From: Kushneria aurantia DSM 21353
GTDB lineage: Bacteria > Pseudomonadota > Gammaproteobacteria > Pseudomonadales > Halomonadaceae
DNA length: 64,000 bases
Direction of reading: 5' to 3'
Assembly (NCBI RefSeq): GCF_000382245.1
Contig: NZ_KB907863.1
Coordinates: forward strand, 161,340-225,339
Within the stretch, counting starts at the first letter, position 1. The number at the start of each line of letters is the position of its first letter. The position numbers and the translations under genes were made by a program. This document shows positions 1 through 7,625 of the stretch, piece after piece. Under the pieces are notes generated by a model, which saw only the letters and a program-made list of their open reading frames with translations, was not told the DNA's origin and searched no databases.

Positions 1-1537
1 AGGCGTCGATGGCGAGACCGCCGTCCCAGCGCGCCGTACCACTGCTCTGCAGTTGCCCTTCACCGCTGGTAACGGTCAGCGGCGACCAGTTGAAGTGGCG
101 CAGATCGCCGCTTCCCACGAGCGACACACCCAGCGGCTCGACCGTCGGACCCTCGGCATCGGCGGACAGGCTCAGGCGGTAATCGCGTAGCGAGCCCTCG
201 GCATTGAAGGCGAGATTGTCGAGCTGCCACGCCTGCTCGTTGGCGTTCGGTGCGAGCGGCCAGCGCAGCGCAGGGGCATCGAGAGCCAGACGAAACGGCA
301 GGTCCGGGGCCAGCAGATCGCTGTGTGCCTGCAGCCGGGCGGCTATCGGGCCAGTGGCGTCGATATCGAGGCTCAGATCGGCCAGCGAACCGTCGACACC
401 GATAGCAAGACGCTCGCCGGGCAGCGGTGCGCCGCTCAGTTTGGCATTGGCCGACAACGTCAGCGGATAATCACCGCTCAGACCGGCCCGTGCCGTCATC
501 GACAGCTGTGCCAGTGATGAATCCAGCTCGAAGCGGCTGAGTTCAACACTGGACTGGTCGGTTCGGGCCACCAGCGACAGCTGATTGACGGTCAGCGGCG
601 TATCGCCGACCAGGTAGAGATTGCGGACGGTGAACTGCTCGATGTCCACATCCAGCGGCAGCGTTATGTCCGGCAAAACGATGCGTCCCTGATCGTCAAC
701 TTGACCCCAGCTGCCGGCCAGCGGATTGGCCACCGACCGCTCGGCAAAAGCGGCAAGCTGTGCCAGGGGGCCGGGCGCGGCGACCCGTTCAGCGGCAGCC
801 AGCGCTGCGGAATTCAGAGCAAAGGTGGTATCGCCGGCTGCCACCAGCGTTGGCGCGGGCGGTTTCACCACGCTCTCGGCCGCCTCGATAGCGCTTGCGC
901 TGACAATCTCGGCGTTGGCGACACGGCGCGCAGTGCGCGTATCAACCGAACTCGCCAGCGGATCGGCATAGTCGAGCCCCGGCGTGCCCGGCAGTATCAC
1001 GCTGGTGTTGCGAAGCTCGGTAGGCGCGAGATTCAGCTGACTGCCTTCCAGAGTGGCGGCGCTGGTAAAGCGCCCCAACTGCAGCTGCGTGCCGTCGGCC
1101 AGGCGGACATCGATATCGGCCAGCGACAGCTCGCGCAGTTCGATCGGCAGCGGCGTTGCGAGCCGCCCCCCGCCGCTCTGCGTCTCCTGCGGCGCTGGCG
1201 CTGTGCTGTCGCCGGTATCATGCAGGCGCACCCTGACGCCCGCGGCGGCCAGTCGATCGATGCACAGCCGGCCGCCCAGCAGGCAGTCATCGGCCCACTG
1301 CAGCTCGAAGCGCCGCGCCGACAGCGTCAGCGCGGGGGTATTCACTTCCAGACCGTAGAGCGCGAAGTCGTCCAGTGGTGCGCCCTCGACCCGTTCGAAA
1401 GCGAGATAGCCACGGGACTGTGCCTGCTCCAGCAGCCACTGCGTTCCCCAGGGCGACAGCGCCGTGCCCGCCAGAGTGAGCACAAGCCCCAGCAGGGTCA
1501 GGGTCGACCACAGCATCGCACGAAGGATCAGTCTCAA
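1..1537 (-). CDS. tamB: Translocation and assembly module protein TamB, N-terminal part (runs off the window)
   Basis: About 512 codons are visible and the frame stays open to the window edge, so only the N-terminal part of a protein that usually exceeds 1200 residues is present. TamB is an inner-membrane-anchored, periplasm-spanning beta-helical protein that works with TamA in outer-membrane protein assembly or phospholipid transport. I chose a TTG start whose first base overlaps the tamA stop (TTTTGA), giving MRLILRAMLWSTLTLLG, a basic end followed by one hydrophobic anchor (about residues 8-27). The rest is rich in alternating hydrophobic/polar strands (for example ELRELSLADIDVRLADGTQL), typical of the AsmA/TamB beta-taco fold. 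The next in-frame ATG is at codon 8, so the start is uncertain by a few residues. Position directly behind tamA is the strongest evidence. Confidence 0.87.
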   Translation of the reverse strand, partial: MRLILRAMLWSTLTLLGLVLTLAGTALSPWGTQWLLEQAQSRGYLAFERVEGAPLDDFALYGLEVNTPALTLSARRFELQWADDCLLGGRLCIDRLAAAGVRVRLHDTGDSTAPAPQETQSGGGRLATPLPIELRELSLADIDVRLADGTQLQLGRFTSAATLEGSQLNLAPTELRNTSVILPGTPGLDYADPLASSVDTRTARRVANAEIVSASAIEAAESVVKPPAPTLVAAGDTTFALNSAALAAAERVAAPGPLAQLAAFAERSVANPLAGSWGQVDDQGRIVLPDITLPLDVDIEQFTVRNLYLVGDTPLTVNQLSLVARTDQSSVELSRFELDSSLAQLSMTARAGLSGDYPLTLSANAKLSGAPLPGERLAIGVDGSLADLSLDIDATGPIAARLQAHSDLLAPDLPFRLALDAPALRWPLAPNANEQAWQLDNLAFNAEGSLRDYRLSLSADAEGPTVEPLGVSLVGSGDLRHFNWSPLTVTSGEGQLQSSGTARWDGGLAIDA

Positions 1538-3402
1538 AATTCCGGCCCTATCCCGAAGTGAATACGGAAGGCGTTGTCGTCGTCATCCAGGGGATGGGCG
1601 ATATCCAGTCTTATCGGCCCCACCGGCGAGATCCAGCGCACGCCGGCGCCGAAGCTCTTTTTCAGCTCGTCCGGCCCCCAGTCGTTGAAGGCGTTACCGG
1701 CATCGAAAAAGGTCGCCCCCCACCAGTCACCGGTCACACGGCGCTGATACTCGAGCGAGGTAACCAGCAGTTGCTCGCCGCCCAGCAGCTCACCGTCGTC
1801 GTTGCGCGGCGCAATGGTCTCGTAGTCGTAACCACGCACGCTGCGATCACCACCGGTGAAGAAACGCAGCGACGGCGGTATCTGACTGAAGTCATCGGTC
1901 AGGGTTGCCCCCAGAGTAGCGCGGCCGATAAAACGATTGTTGTCGCCCAGGCTTCTGATCCACTGGGTGTCGAGACGTGTGCGCAGAAAGTCGGCATCCG
2001 ACGCCCAGCTTTCACTGGAACCCTCGACGAGAATGTCCTGCCGATCCCCCCACATGGGAAACCGCTGATTGTCGACGCGCGTGCGCGACCAGCTGGCGCC
2101 GGGCACAAAGAGCAGCACCTGGCCGTCCTGATCGGCCTGGGTGAAATCTTCATAGCTGGCGCGCAGGTAAACGTTCTGCGTCCAGTCGTTTTCAAAGCGC
2201 CACTGACGCCCCAGCGATATCGAGCTCTGCTGACTGCGGGTATCGGTGTCGGTCTGATCGGTATTCTCAAGGCCATAGCGCAGGTAGTAGCTGTCACGCC
2301 ATGGGTTTTCCAACGGCAGGCTGTATTCGCCGGAGAAGGTCTGTTCGGGGCCGGAGAGATAAAGCTGATTTTCAAGGCTGTCGCCGCGTTCGCTGAGCCA
2401 GGGAATATGCCAGCTGAACTGGGTACGCGGGCCGACGTCGGTGGCAAAGCCTACCCCCACCTCAAACTGCTGGCGATCGGCGGGTACGACCTCGACGCCG
2501 ATCGGCACCCGGTCGCTGGCCTCCGGCGCTTTCAGTTCGACGCGATCGATAAAGCTTTCGTTACTGCTGCCATCGGGCTCGACCACGCGCGCATCGGGCG
2601 ATGATGCAATACGGCTGGCGCTGGTGTAGCCCTGTCGGTCGAGGCGCGGCCTGAGCCCGACACTGCGGAACCAGCCGCTGTTATTGAGACGCTGGCTGTA
2701 GCGTGCCACATCGGTGGCGAGATAGCGGTCTCCGGGTGCGAAAGGGGCCATGTTGCGCACGCGGTTGTTGCGGATCTGGCTGCCGCTGACAAGGATATCG
2801 CCGAAGCGATAGCGCGTTCCGCTGTCGAATATCAAAGTGATATAGGCGGCGTTTTCCCACGGGCGCACTTCAATGCGGCTGCGCAGATAGCGAGCATCGA
2901 AATAGCCACGCTCCAGCGCCAGTGCGCTGAGACGCGACTTGAGCGCCTCATAGGGAGCGTGACGCAGTCTTTTATCCCGCATCTGCTGCAGGGGGCTATC
3001 GGCTACCGCTTGCTGAAAGGGTTCATCGTCGCTGGCCGCGCCACGCAGCTCGACGGTCAGCGAACGCAGTTTGACCGCCGGGCCATGCTGCACTTGCAAA
3101 CGCACCCTATCGCGACTGACAAGGTCGATCTCGATTTCCGGCGCATAGTAGCCAAAGGGGCGCAGGGCATTTTCGACACGCTCGTGCACCTCGGCACTGT
3201 AGCCCTGCAGCTCGGCGTCGGCAGGAATATCCAGCGGCTCCAGATAGTTGCGAATATTGGTCGCCAGCTCTCCGGTGACGCCGCTGACATCGGCTTCAAT
3301 TGCGTTGGCGACGGGCGCCGCCAATGCACTCGAAACGCCGAGCAGAACAGCGACGGTCAAGCGCTGTGTTACGCGGTAGGTCGCGGCACCACGACACGAC
3401 AT
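1534..3402 (-). CDS. tamA: Autotransporter/outer-membrane assembly protein TamA (Omp85 family)
   Basis: A 622-residue outer-membrane protein of the BamA/TamA family. Starting at the ATG giving MSCRGAATYRVTQRLTVAVL places a clean signal peptide at about residues 1-34 (cleavage after PVANA). Three POTRA-like segments fill about 36-270, and the beta-barrel ends with the Omp85 features RGYD (in GDRSVRGYDYETI) and a C-terminal aromatic residue (GIGPEF). A GTG ten codons upstream (3432) would extend the N-terminus but puts residues in front of the signal sequence; an AAGGAAGAG lies between the two. TamA pairs with TamB, whose gene starts on the tamA stop codon. The gene upstream on the same strand ends about 50 bp before this start, so the three form a likely operon. 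Confidence 0.9.
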   Translation of the reverse strand: MSCRGAATYRVTQRLTVAVLLGVSSALAAPVANAIEADVSGVTGELATNIRNYLEPLDIPADAELQGYSAEVHERVENALRPFGYYAPEIEIDLVSRDRVRLQVQHGPAVKLRSLTVELRGAASDDEPFQQAVADSPLQQMRDKRLRHAPYEALKSRLSALALERGYFDARYLRSRIEVRPWENAAYITLIFDSGTRYRFGDILVSGSQIRNNRVRNMAPFAPGDRYLATDVARYSQRLNNSGWFRSVGLRPRLDRQGYTSASRIASSPDARVVEPDGSSNESFIDRVELKAPEASDRVPIGVEVVPADRQQFEVGVGFATDVGPRTQFSWHIPWLSERGDSLENQLYLSGPEQTFSGEYSLPLENPWRDSYYLRYGLENTDQTDTDTRSQQSSISLGRQWRFENDWTQNVYLRASYEDFTQADQDGQVLLFVPGASWSRTRVDNQRFPMWGDRQDILVEGSSESWASDADFLRTRLDTQWIRSLGDNNRFIGRATLGATLTDDFSQIPPSLRFFTGGDRSVRGYDYETIAPRNDDGELLGGEQLLVTSLEYQRRVTGDWWGATFFDAGNAFNDWGPDELKKSFGAGVRWISPVGPIRLDIAHPLDDDDNAFRIHFGIGPEF

Positions 3403-3452
3403 AGATTCTGCACTCTTCCTTGAATCAAACACTATCCATGGACATTAGAGGC

Positions 3453-4247
3453 TCAGGGATCGAACACACCCCGAAGCGACTCCTGCGCCGCCTGCAACTG
3501 AATCTGGTTCTGCCGCAGCCGATCGACGCCCGCATCCAGGGCGTCGAGCCGCTCGCCAATGCGCTCCAGCTGTGCATCTCGACCGCTGACGCTGTCGTCG
3601 AGCGACCCAAGGCTTGTGGAAAGCTGCTGCTGCCGTTGGCTCAGTGCTGACAGTTGTTCATCCAGCCGCTGCGACAACGCCTGCTGGCGCTGTTCGATCT
3701 GCGCCAGTTGCGACTGCGTCTGCTCTACTCGCTCATCAGTACCACTACGCAGCGTGGCGATAGCACTGTCGAGCGCCTCGAGCGACTGCTGCATGGCCTG
3801 CTGCGTCTGCTGCAGGGTGGCGTCCGCCTCACCGAGACGGTCGAGACGCGACGGCAGGTCCACCTGCGGCTGTGCAGCCAACTGCTCCTGCTGCTGATCG
3901 AGGCGCTGACGCTGGCTCTCGATCAGTTCCTGCTGCTCCATCTGCGCCTGGCGCAGGCTGTCGAGCATGGCGCTGACGTTGGAGGAGAGCTCGTCGCGAC
4001 GATCAACCCCCTCCTCGGCCATATTGGCGACTTCGTCAAAACGCGCCAGCAGCGCCTGCCGCTGCTGGTAGTAGGTCACTCCCAGAGCTGTCAGCGCTAC
4101 AAGCAGCAGTAGCACCAGCATATAAAGCGGCCACAGCCTGACCCGGCGGACGCCGGCGGTGCGGCGGTGAGCGCCGGCGGTCGATACGGATCGCGATGCG
4201 TGACGCTCGGCGCGCAGAATCGGTTCGTCCTGGTCCTTGTCCGGCAT
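3453..4247 (-). CDS. Membrane-anchored coiled-coil protein of unknown function
   Basis: A 264-residue protein I do not recognise as a named family. It has a basic, hydrophilic N-terminal cytoplasmic tail (about 1-37), one transmembrane helix (about 39-59, WPLYMLVLLLLVALTALGV), and then almost entirely Gln/Glu/Leu/Arg heptad sequence (about 62-255) predicted to form a long periplasmic coiled coil. The end is QESLRGVFDP. The chosen ATG (MPDKDQDEP) has GGAAG seven bases upstream; an in-frame start 17 codons upstream lacks one. It lies just upstream of tamA and tamB on the same strand, suggesting a role tied to envelope assembly, but that is inference from position only. It resembles in layout, not in sequence, other single-pass coiled-coil envelope proteins. 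Confidence 0.7.
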   Translation of the reverse strand: MPDKDQDEPILRAERHASRSVSTAGAHRRTAGVRRVRLWPLYMLVLLLLVALTALGVTYYQQRQALLARFDEVANMAEEGVDRRDELSSNVSAMLDSLRQAQMEQQELIESQRQRLDQQQEQLAAQPQVDLPSRLDRLGEADATLQQTQQAMQQSLEALDSAIATLRSGTDERVEQTQSQLAQIEQRQQALSQRLDEQLSALSQRQQQLSTSLGSLDDSVSGRDAQLERIGERLDALDAGVDRLRQNQIQLQAAQESLRGVFDP

Positions 4248-4448
4248 GAGGCTTCCAGTCAGATTGGCCACCGATGGCATTTCGGCGCATTCGAACAAAT
4301 TCGGTTTGGATAGTGCATGCTACGATGGTTCGCTATCGAAAAGCCAGAGCCGTTACGCTGTCAAAGGGTAAAGGCACGGCGCGAACCAGCGGGCCTTTCG
4401 ACACAGGTTTTTATGGCCGCCCCGACGTGACACTGCATGGAAAGTGGT

Positions 4449-5093
4449 ATGCCTCTTGAACTCCCCTCGCTGCCCTATGGCTATGACGCACTGTCGCCGG
4501 TGATCTCTGCACAAAGCCTTGGAAATCATCATCGAAATGTCCATGGCGGTTATATCGAGCGCCTGAAGGCACTCGGCCATGGCGATTTCTCGCTGGAAAG
4601 CATTATGCTGACAATGCGCGGTGAAGCGCACGCCTGCGCCTGCCAGGCGTGGAATCACACCTTTTTATGGCAGTGTTTGACGCCCTGGTATCAGACACCG
4701 GCGGAAGGCCCACTGCAGCACGCCGTAATGGCGCGCTGGGGAAGTTTCGAGGCGCTTTTGCAGGCGCTGCACGCCAGCGCCGGCGCCCACTTCATGGGAG
4801 GCTGGACATGGCTGGTGGTAACCGCCGCCGGACGGCTCGATATTATCAACGCCGCCGATGCCGGCTCCCCTCTGCTGGGCGGCTATCATCCGCTGCTGGC
4901 CATCGATATGTGGGAGCACGCCTGGGTGCCGGATTACCTCGGTGACCGCCACAAGTATCTCGACCGCCTCGAGACGATCATCAACTGGCCCTTTGTCGAG
5001 CAGTGTTTTGACGACGCTGTGGCAGCCGCACAAGGGCGCCGCCCGCTGGTGCAGTTCGCTACCCTGCCGCAAACGGGCATGCCACCCCGTTGA
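4449..5093 (+). CDS. sodB: Superoxide dismutase, Fe-type, divergent
   Basis: A 214-residue Fe/Mn-family superoxide dismutase that disproportionates superoxide in the cytoplasm. All four metal ligands are visible: His26 (SLGNHHRN), His69 (QAWNHTFLW), Asp152 and His156 (DMWEHAW). Gln65 just before WNH and the AGSPL segment mark the iron type rather than the manganese type; Tyr34 is also kept. Unusually, the two residues that hydrogen-bond across the dimer interface in FeSOD (E. coli His30 and Tyr163) are both valine here (V30 and V159), and the C-terminus carries about 20 extra residues. The start MPLELPSLPYG aligns exactly with E. coli SodB and follows GGAAAG; an ATG four codons upstream is less likely. 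Monocistronic, divergent from the coiled-coil gene and convergent with the ugd-like gene. Confidence 0.9.
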   Translation: MPLELPSLPYGYDALSPVISAQSLGNHHRNVHGGYIERLKALGHGDFSLESIMLTMRGEAHACACQAWNHTFLWQCLTPWYQTPAEGPLQHAVMARWGSFEALLQALHASAGAHFMGGWTWLVVTAAGRLDIINAADAGSPLLGGYHPLLAIDMWEHAWVPDYLGDRHKYLDRLETIINWPFVEQCFDDAVAAAQGRRPLVQFATLPQTGMPPR

Positions 5094-5119
5094 CCGGAGC
5101 GGCACCGCCCCGGCAGTAC

Positions 5120-6433
5120 TCAGAAGTCGTTATCGCCCAGCGTGCCCGGCATGGGTTCGCTGCGACGCCCCACGCCGCGATAGGTGAAGCCCTGCTCGGC
5201 CACGTAGGACGGGTCGTAGATGTTACGCCCGTCGAGCAGCAGCGGGGTTTTCATCAGCGTCGAGAGACGCCGCCAGTCAGGGTTCCAGTACTCCTTCCAT
5301 TCGGTCACCAGTAGTAGCGCATCGACCTCATCGCAGGCCTTTTCGGGCGACTCGGCAAGCGTCAGCAGCGGATGATCGCCGTAGTAGCGCGCGATAGCCG
5401 GCAGCGCGGCCGGGTCATGAAGATGAACATGAACGCCCTGAGCCCAGAGCGCATCCAGCAGACGCAGTATCGGCGCATGGGCGATACGCGGGGTTCCGGG
5501 TTTAAAGGCAGCCCCCCAGATCGCCACACGACGGCCGCCAAGATTGCCGTGGAAGTGCTGCCACAGCTTGCGAAACAGCACCTCCTGCTGCTGTGTGTTG
5601 ATGTCGATGACCCGCTCCAGCAGGCCGTCGCGCTGCCCCTCACGGGCGCGCACACTGGAAAGCCGGTAGAGATTGCGCGCGAAGCTGGGACCGCCGAAGC
5701 CACTACCCGGATACAGATAGTCGCGCCCGATACGGCGGTCGGCGCCCATCGCCTGACGCACGAGATCGATATCGACATCCAGGCTGTCAGCCAGGCCGGC
5801 CAGTTCGTTCATGTAGCTGACGCGTGTTGCCAGCATGCCGATCACCGCCAGTTTGGTGAGCTCGGCAGCGCGGCGCGGCATCAGGCGCAGATTGTTCTCG
5901 CGGCGATTGAAAGCGCGCAGCAGCTCGGCAATATGGCGCGTGGCCCAGTCGTTTTCACTACCCAGTATCCAGCTGTCGGGGCGGGTGAAAGTGGTCAGCG
6001 CCCGCCCTTCTTCCAGCACTTCAGGCAACGCCACCGCGACCTGATGCTCGCGGCGCAGCAACTGCTCCAGCTCTTCGGTGTGGCCAATGGGAAAGGTGCT
6101 GTTGTTGACCAGCACAAAATCATGGGGCTCCTTGCCCAGCGTCTGCTCGACCCAGCGATCGGCATCCTGTCGCTGATCGGAGGATACCGCGAGCCAGTAA
6201 ACGCTGGCGCTGGGCAGAGAACGGGCGCTGTCGCAAAGCGTCAGCGAGCCGCTTTCGATGCTGTTGCAGAGCTGGTGGTAAAGCCCGGGCTCGTTGACGA
6301 TCCAATCGGTCTCGACCAGCTTTTCCCAGGGCTGAGCCGGATGCGGCCACCACCAGACATGGTGGCCGACCATCGACAGCGCAGCCGCCGCAGTGGCCGC
6401 GCTCAGTTCACTGCCATGTACCACTACCTGCAT
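5120..6433 (-). CDS. UDP-glucose/GDP-mannose dehydrogenase family protein, probably catalytically inactive
   Basis: A full-length (437 residue) homologue of UDP-glucose 6-dehydrogenase. The C-terminal UDP-binding domain is well kept (VAIWGAAFKPGT, TEWKEYWNPDW, DGRNIYDPSYV), as is the helix around AELTKLAVIG and YPGSGFGG. However, the catalytic cysteine in GFGGSCFPKD is serine here (Ser250, GFGGPSFARN), the following catalytic Asp is Asn254, the family Asn208 is Ile198, the N-terminal dinucleotide motif GxGxxG reads GSELSA, and the acidic residue that ends beta-2 is replaced in VWWWPHP. These are missense changes in an intact frame, so the gene is conserved as a protein but is unlikely to oxidise UDP-glucose. 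It starts two bases after the galU stop and is surely co-transcribed with it. A UDP-sugar-binding or regulatory role is possible but unproven. Confidence 0.85.
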   Translation of the reverse strand: MQVVVHGSELSAATAAAALSMVGHHVWWWPHPAQPWEKLVETDWIVNEPGLYHQLCNSIESGSLTLCDSARSLPSASVYWLAVSSDQRQDADRWVEQTLGKEPHDFVLVNNSTFPIGHTEELEQLLRREHQVAVALPEVLEEGRALTTFTRPDSWILGSENDWATRHIAELLRAFNRRENNLRLMPRRAAELTKLAVIGMLATRVSYMNELAGLADSLDVDIDLVRQAMGADRRIGRDYLYPGSGFGGPSFARNLYRLSSVRAREGQRDGLLERVIDINTQQQEVLFRKLWQHFHGNLGGRRVAIWGAAFKPGTPRIAHAPILRLLDALWAQGVHVHLHDPAALPAIARYYGDHPLLTLAESPEKACDEVDALLLVTEWKEYWNPDWRRLSTLMKTPLLLDGRNIYDPSYVAEQGFTYRGVGRRSEPMPGTLGDNDF

Positions 6434-6435
6434 TG

Positions 6436-7326
6436 TCAGGCCTCACTCTGGTAACGCTTGAGTAGCTCGCGGAAACCCTCGCCATATTTGGGGTGGCGAC
6501 GCGCCAGCGCGATCGTTGCTTCCAGATAGCCGAGCTGGTGACCGCAGTCGAAGGTTTCACCCTTCATTCGATAGGCCGCTACCTCACCGCTGCCGCGCAG
6601 CGTGTCGATGGCATCGGTCAGTTGAATCTCGTTACCGGCACCGGGCGTTGTTTCGGCCAGAATCGGGAAGATGGCGCCGGGCAGCGTATAGCGACCGATG
6701 ACGGCAAGCGTCGACGGCTCGGTGCCGGGGTCGGGCTTTTCCACCATACCGGTAATTTTTGCACTGCCGCCGGCTTCGGGCGTTTCCCCTTCGAGCGCCA
6801 CAATGCCGTACTTGTAGGCGACCTCGGCAGGCACGTCCTGCACCATGATCTGCGCCGCACCGGTGCTGTCGTGCGCCTTGATCATGCCGGCCAGATCGTT
6901 GTGCTCGAGCCCCGCACAGTCGACCAGTACGTCCGGCAGCAAAACGGCGAACGGCTCGTTGTCGCCAATGATCGGACGCGCGCAAAGAATGGCATGACCC
7001 AGGCCCAGCGCCTGCGGCTGGCGTACCGAGATGATCGACACATCGTCGGGAATGATGCTGCGCAGCTCATTAAGCAGTTCGGTCTTGCCCTTGGCCTCGA
7101 GCTGACTCTCCAGTTCAAAATGCTTGTCGAAATGATTTTCGATCGCTGCCTTGGTGGAGTGCGTGACAAGGACGATCTCCTTGATGCCTGCTTCGACGGC
7201 CTCCTGCACGACATACTGGATCACCGGCTTGTCGACGATGGTGATCATCTCCTTGGGAATGGCCTTGGAGGCGGGAAGGCAGCGGGTACCAAAACCTGCA
7301 ACGGGAAGCACTGCTTTACGGATCAT
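6436..7326 (-). CDS. galU: UTP-glucose-1-phosphate uridylyltransferase
   Basis: A 296-residue GalU that makes UDP-glucose from UTP and glucose-1-phosphate for cell-surface glycans and, here, for trehalose synthesis by OtsA. The N-terminal nucleotide-binding signature is complete (VLPVAGFGTRCLPASKAIPK, PKEM), followed by DKPVIQYVVQEAVEAGI, the uridine-binding VLLPDVLVD segment, and the substrate-binding GMVEKPDPG and YTLPGAIFPIL motifs. Length matches bacterial GalU (about 280-300). The start MIRKAVLPVAG is standard. The ugd-like pseudoenzyme follows with a two-base gap, the usual galU-ugd pairing of gammaproteobacteria. The promoter should lie in the 300-bp divergent gap shared with mtaD. Confidence 0.96.
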   Translation of the reverse strand: MIRKAVLPVAGFGTRCLPASKAIPKEMITIVDKPVIQYVVQEAVEAGIKEIVLVTHSTKAAIENHFDKHFELESQLEAKGKTELLNELRSIIPDDVSIISVRQPQALGLGHAILCARPIIGDNEPFAVLLPDVLVDCAGLEHNDLAGMIKAHDSTGAAQIMVQDVPAEVAYKYGIVALEGETPEAGGSAKITGMVEKPDPGTEPSTLAVIGRYTLPGAIFPILAETTPGAGNEIQLTDAIDTLRGSGEVAAYRMKGETFDCGHQLGYLEATIALARRHPKYGEGFRELLKRYQSEA

Positions 7327-7625
7327 TCCTTGTTCCTTTTATTTCAAGAATGTTGAGACACCACTGACGGATAGCATAACGTCCGATGGGGTGCTGCAGA
7401 CAATGCTCTTGTTCGTCCGGACCACGAACCTGCCCGGAGAATATCTAAAATAGCTGATTGCACGCCTTCTTACATTTCACAGTTGGTTGTGCTGATGTAT
7501 CCGGATAGCCTGTTGCAATTTTACCCGGAAAAAAAGATAACGGTATAAAAAATTGCTGTCCCTGGCAGCCGAGACCGAGTATGTGGCCAATAGACTGCTA
7601 GAATAAGCCATATTATGGAGGGTTC
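7327..7625. promoter_or_regulatory. Divergent intergenic region between galU and mtaD
   Basis: This 299-bp AT-rich gap (for example around 7434-7475 and 7518-7555) must hold the promoters of galU (minus) and mtaD (plus). The mtaD ribosome-binding site GGAGGG sits just before the ATG at 7626. One copy of the repeated 16-mer described separately lies at 7534-7549; TTTACC 18 bases upstream of its TATAAA makes a fair sigma-70 promoter reading toward mtaD. I see no RNA gene or riboswitch. Confidence 0.5.
7534..7549 (+). repeat. 16-bp intergenic repeat AAGATAACGGTATAAA, copy 1
   Basis: Exact copy of a 16-bp sequence that also occurs at 21710-21725 and 47506-47521, all on the plus strand and all outside genes. 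The TATAAA end resembles a -10 box. This copy is 77 bp upstream of the mtaD start. Function unknown. Confidence 0.7.

Noticed and set aside
5094-5119. Small inverted repeat between sodB and the ugd-like gene as a terminator
   Set aside because: The stem is short and mismatched and there is no T-run on either strand.
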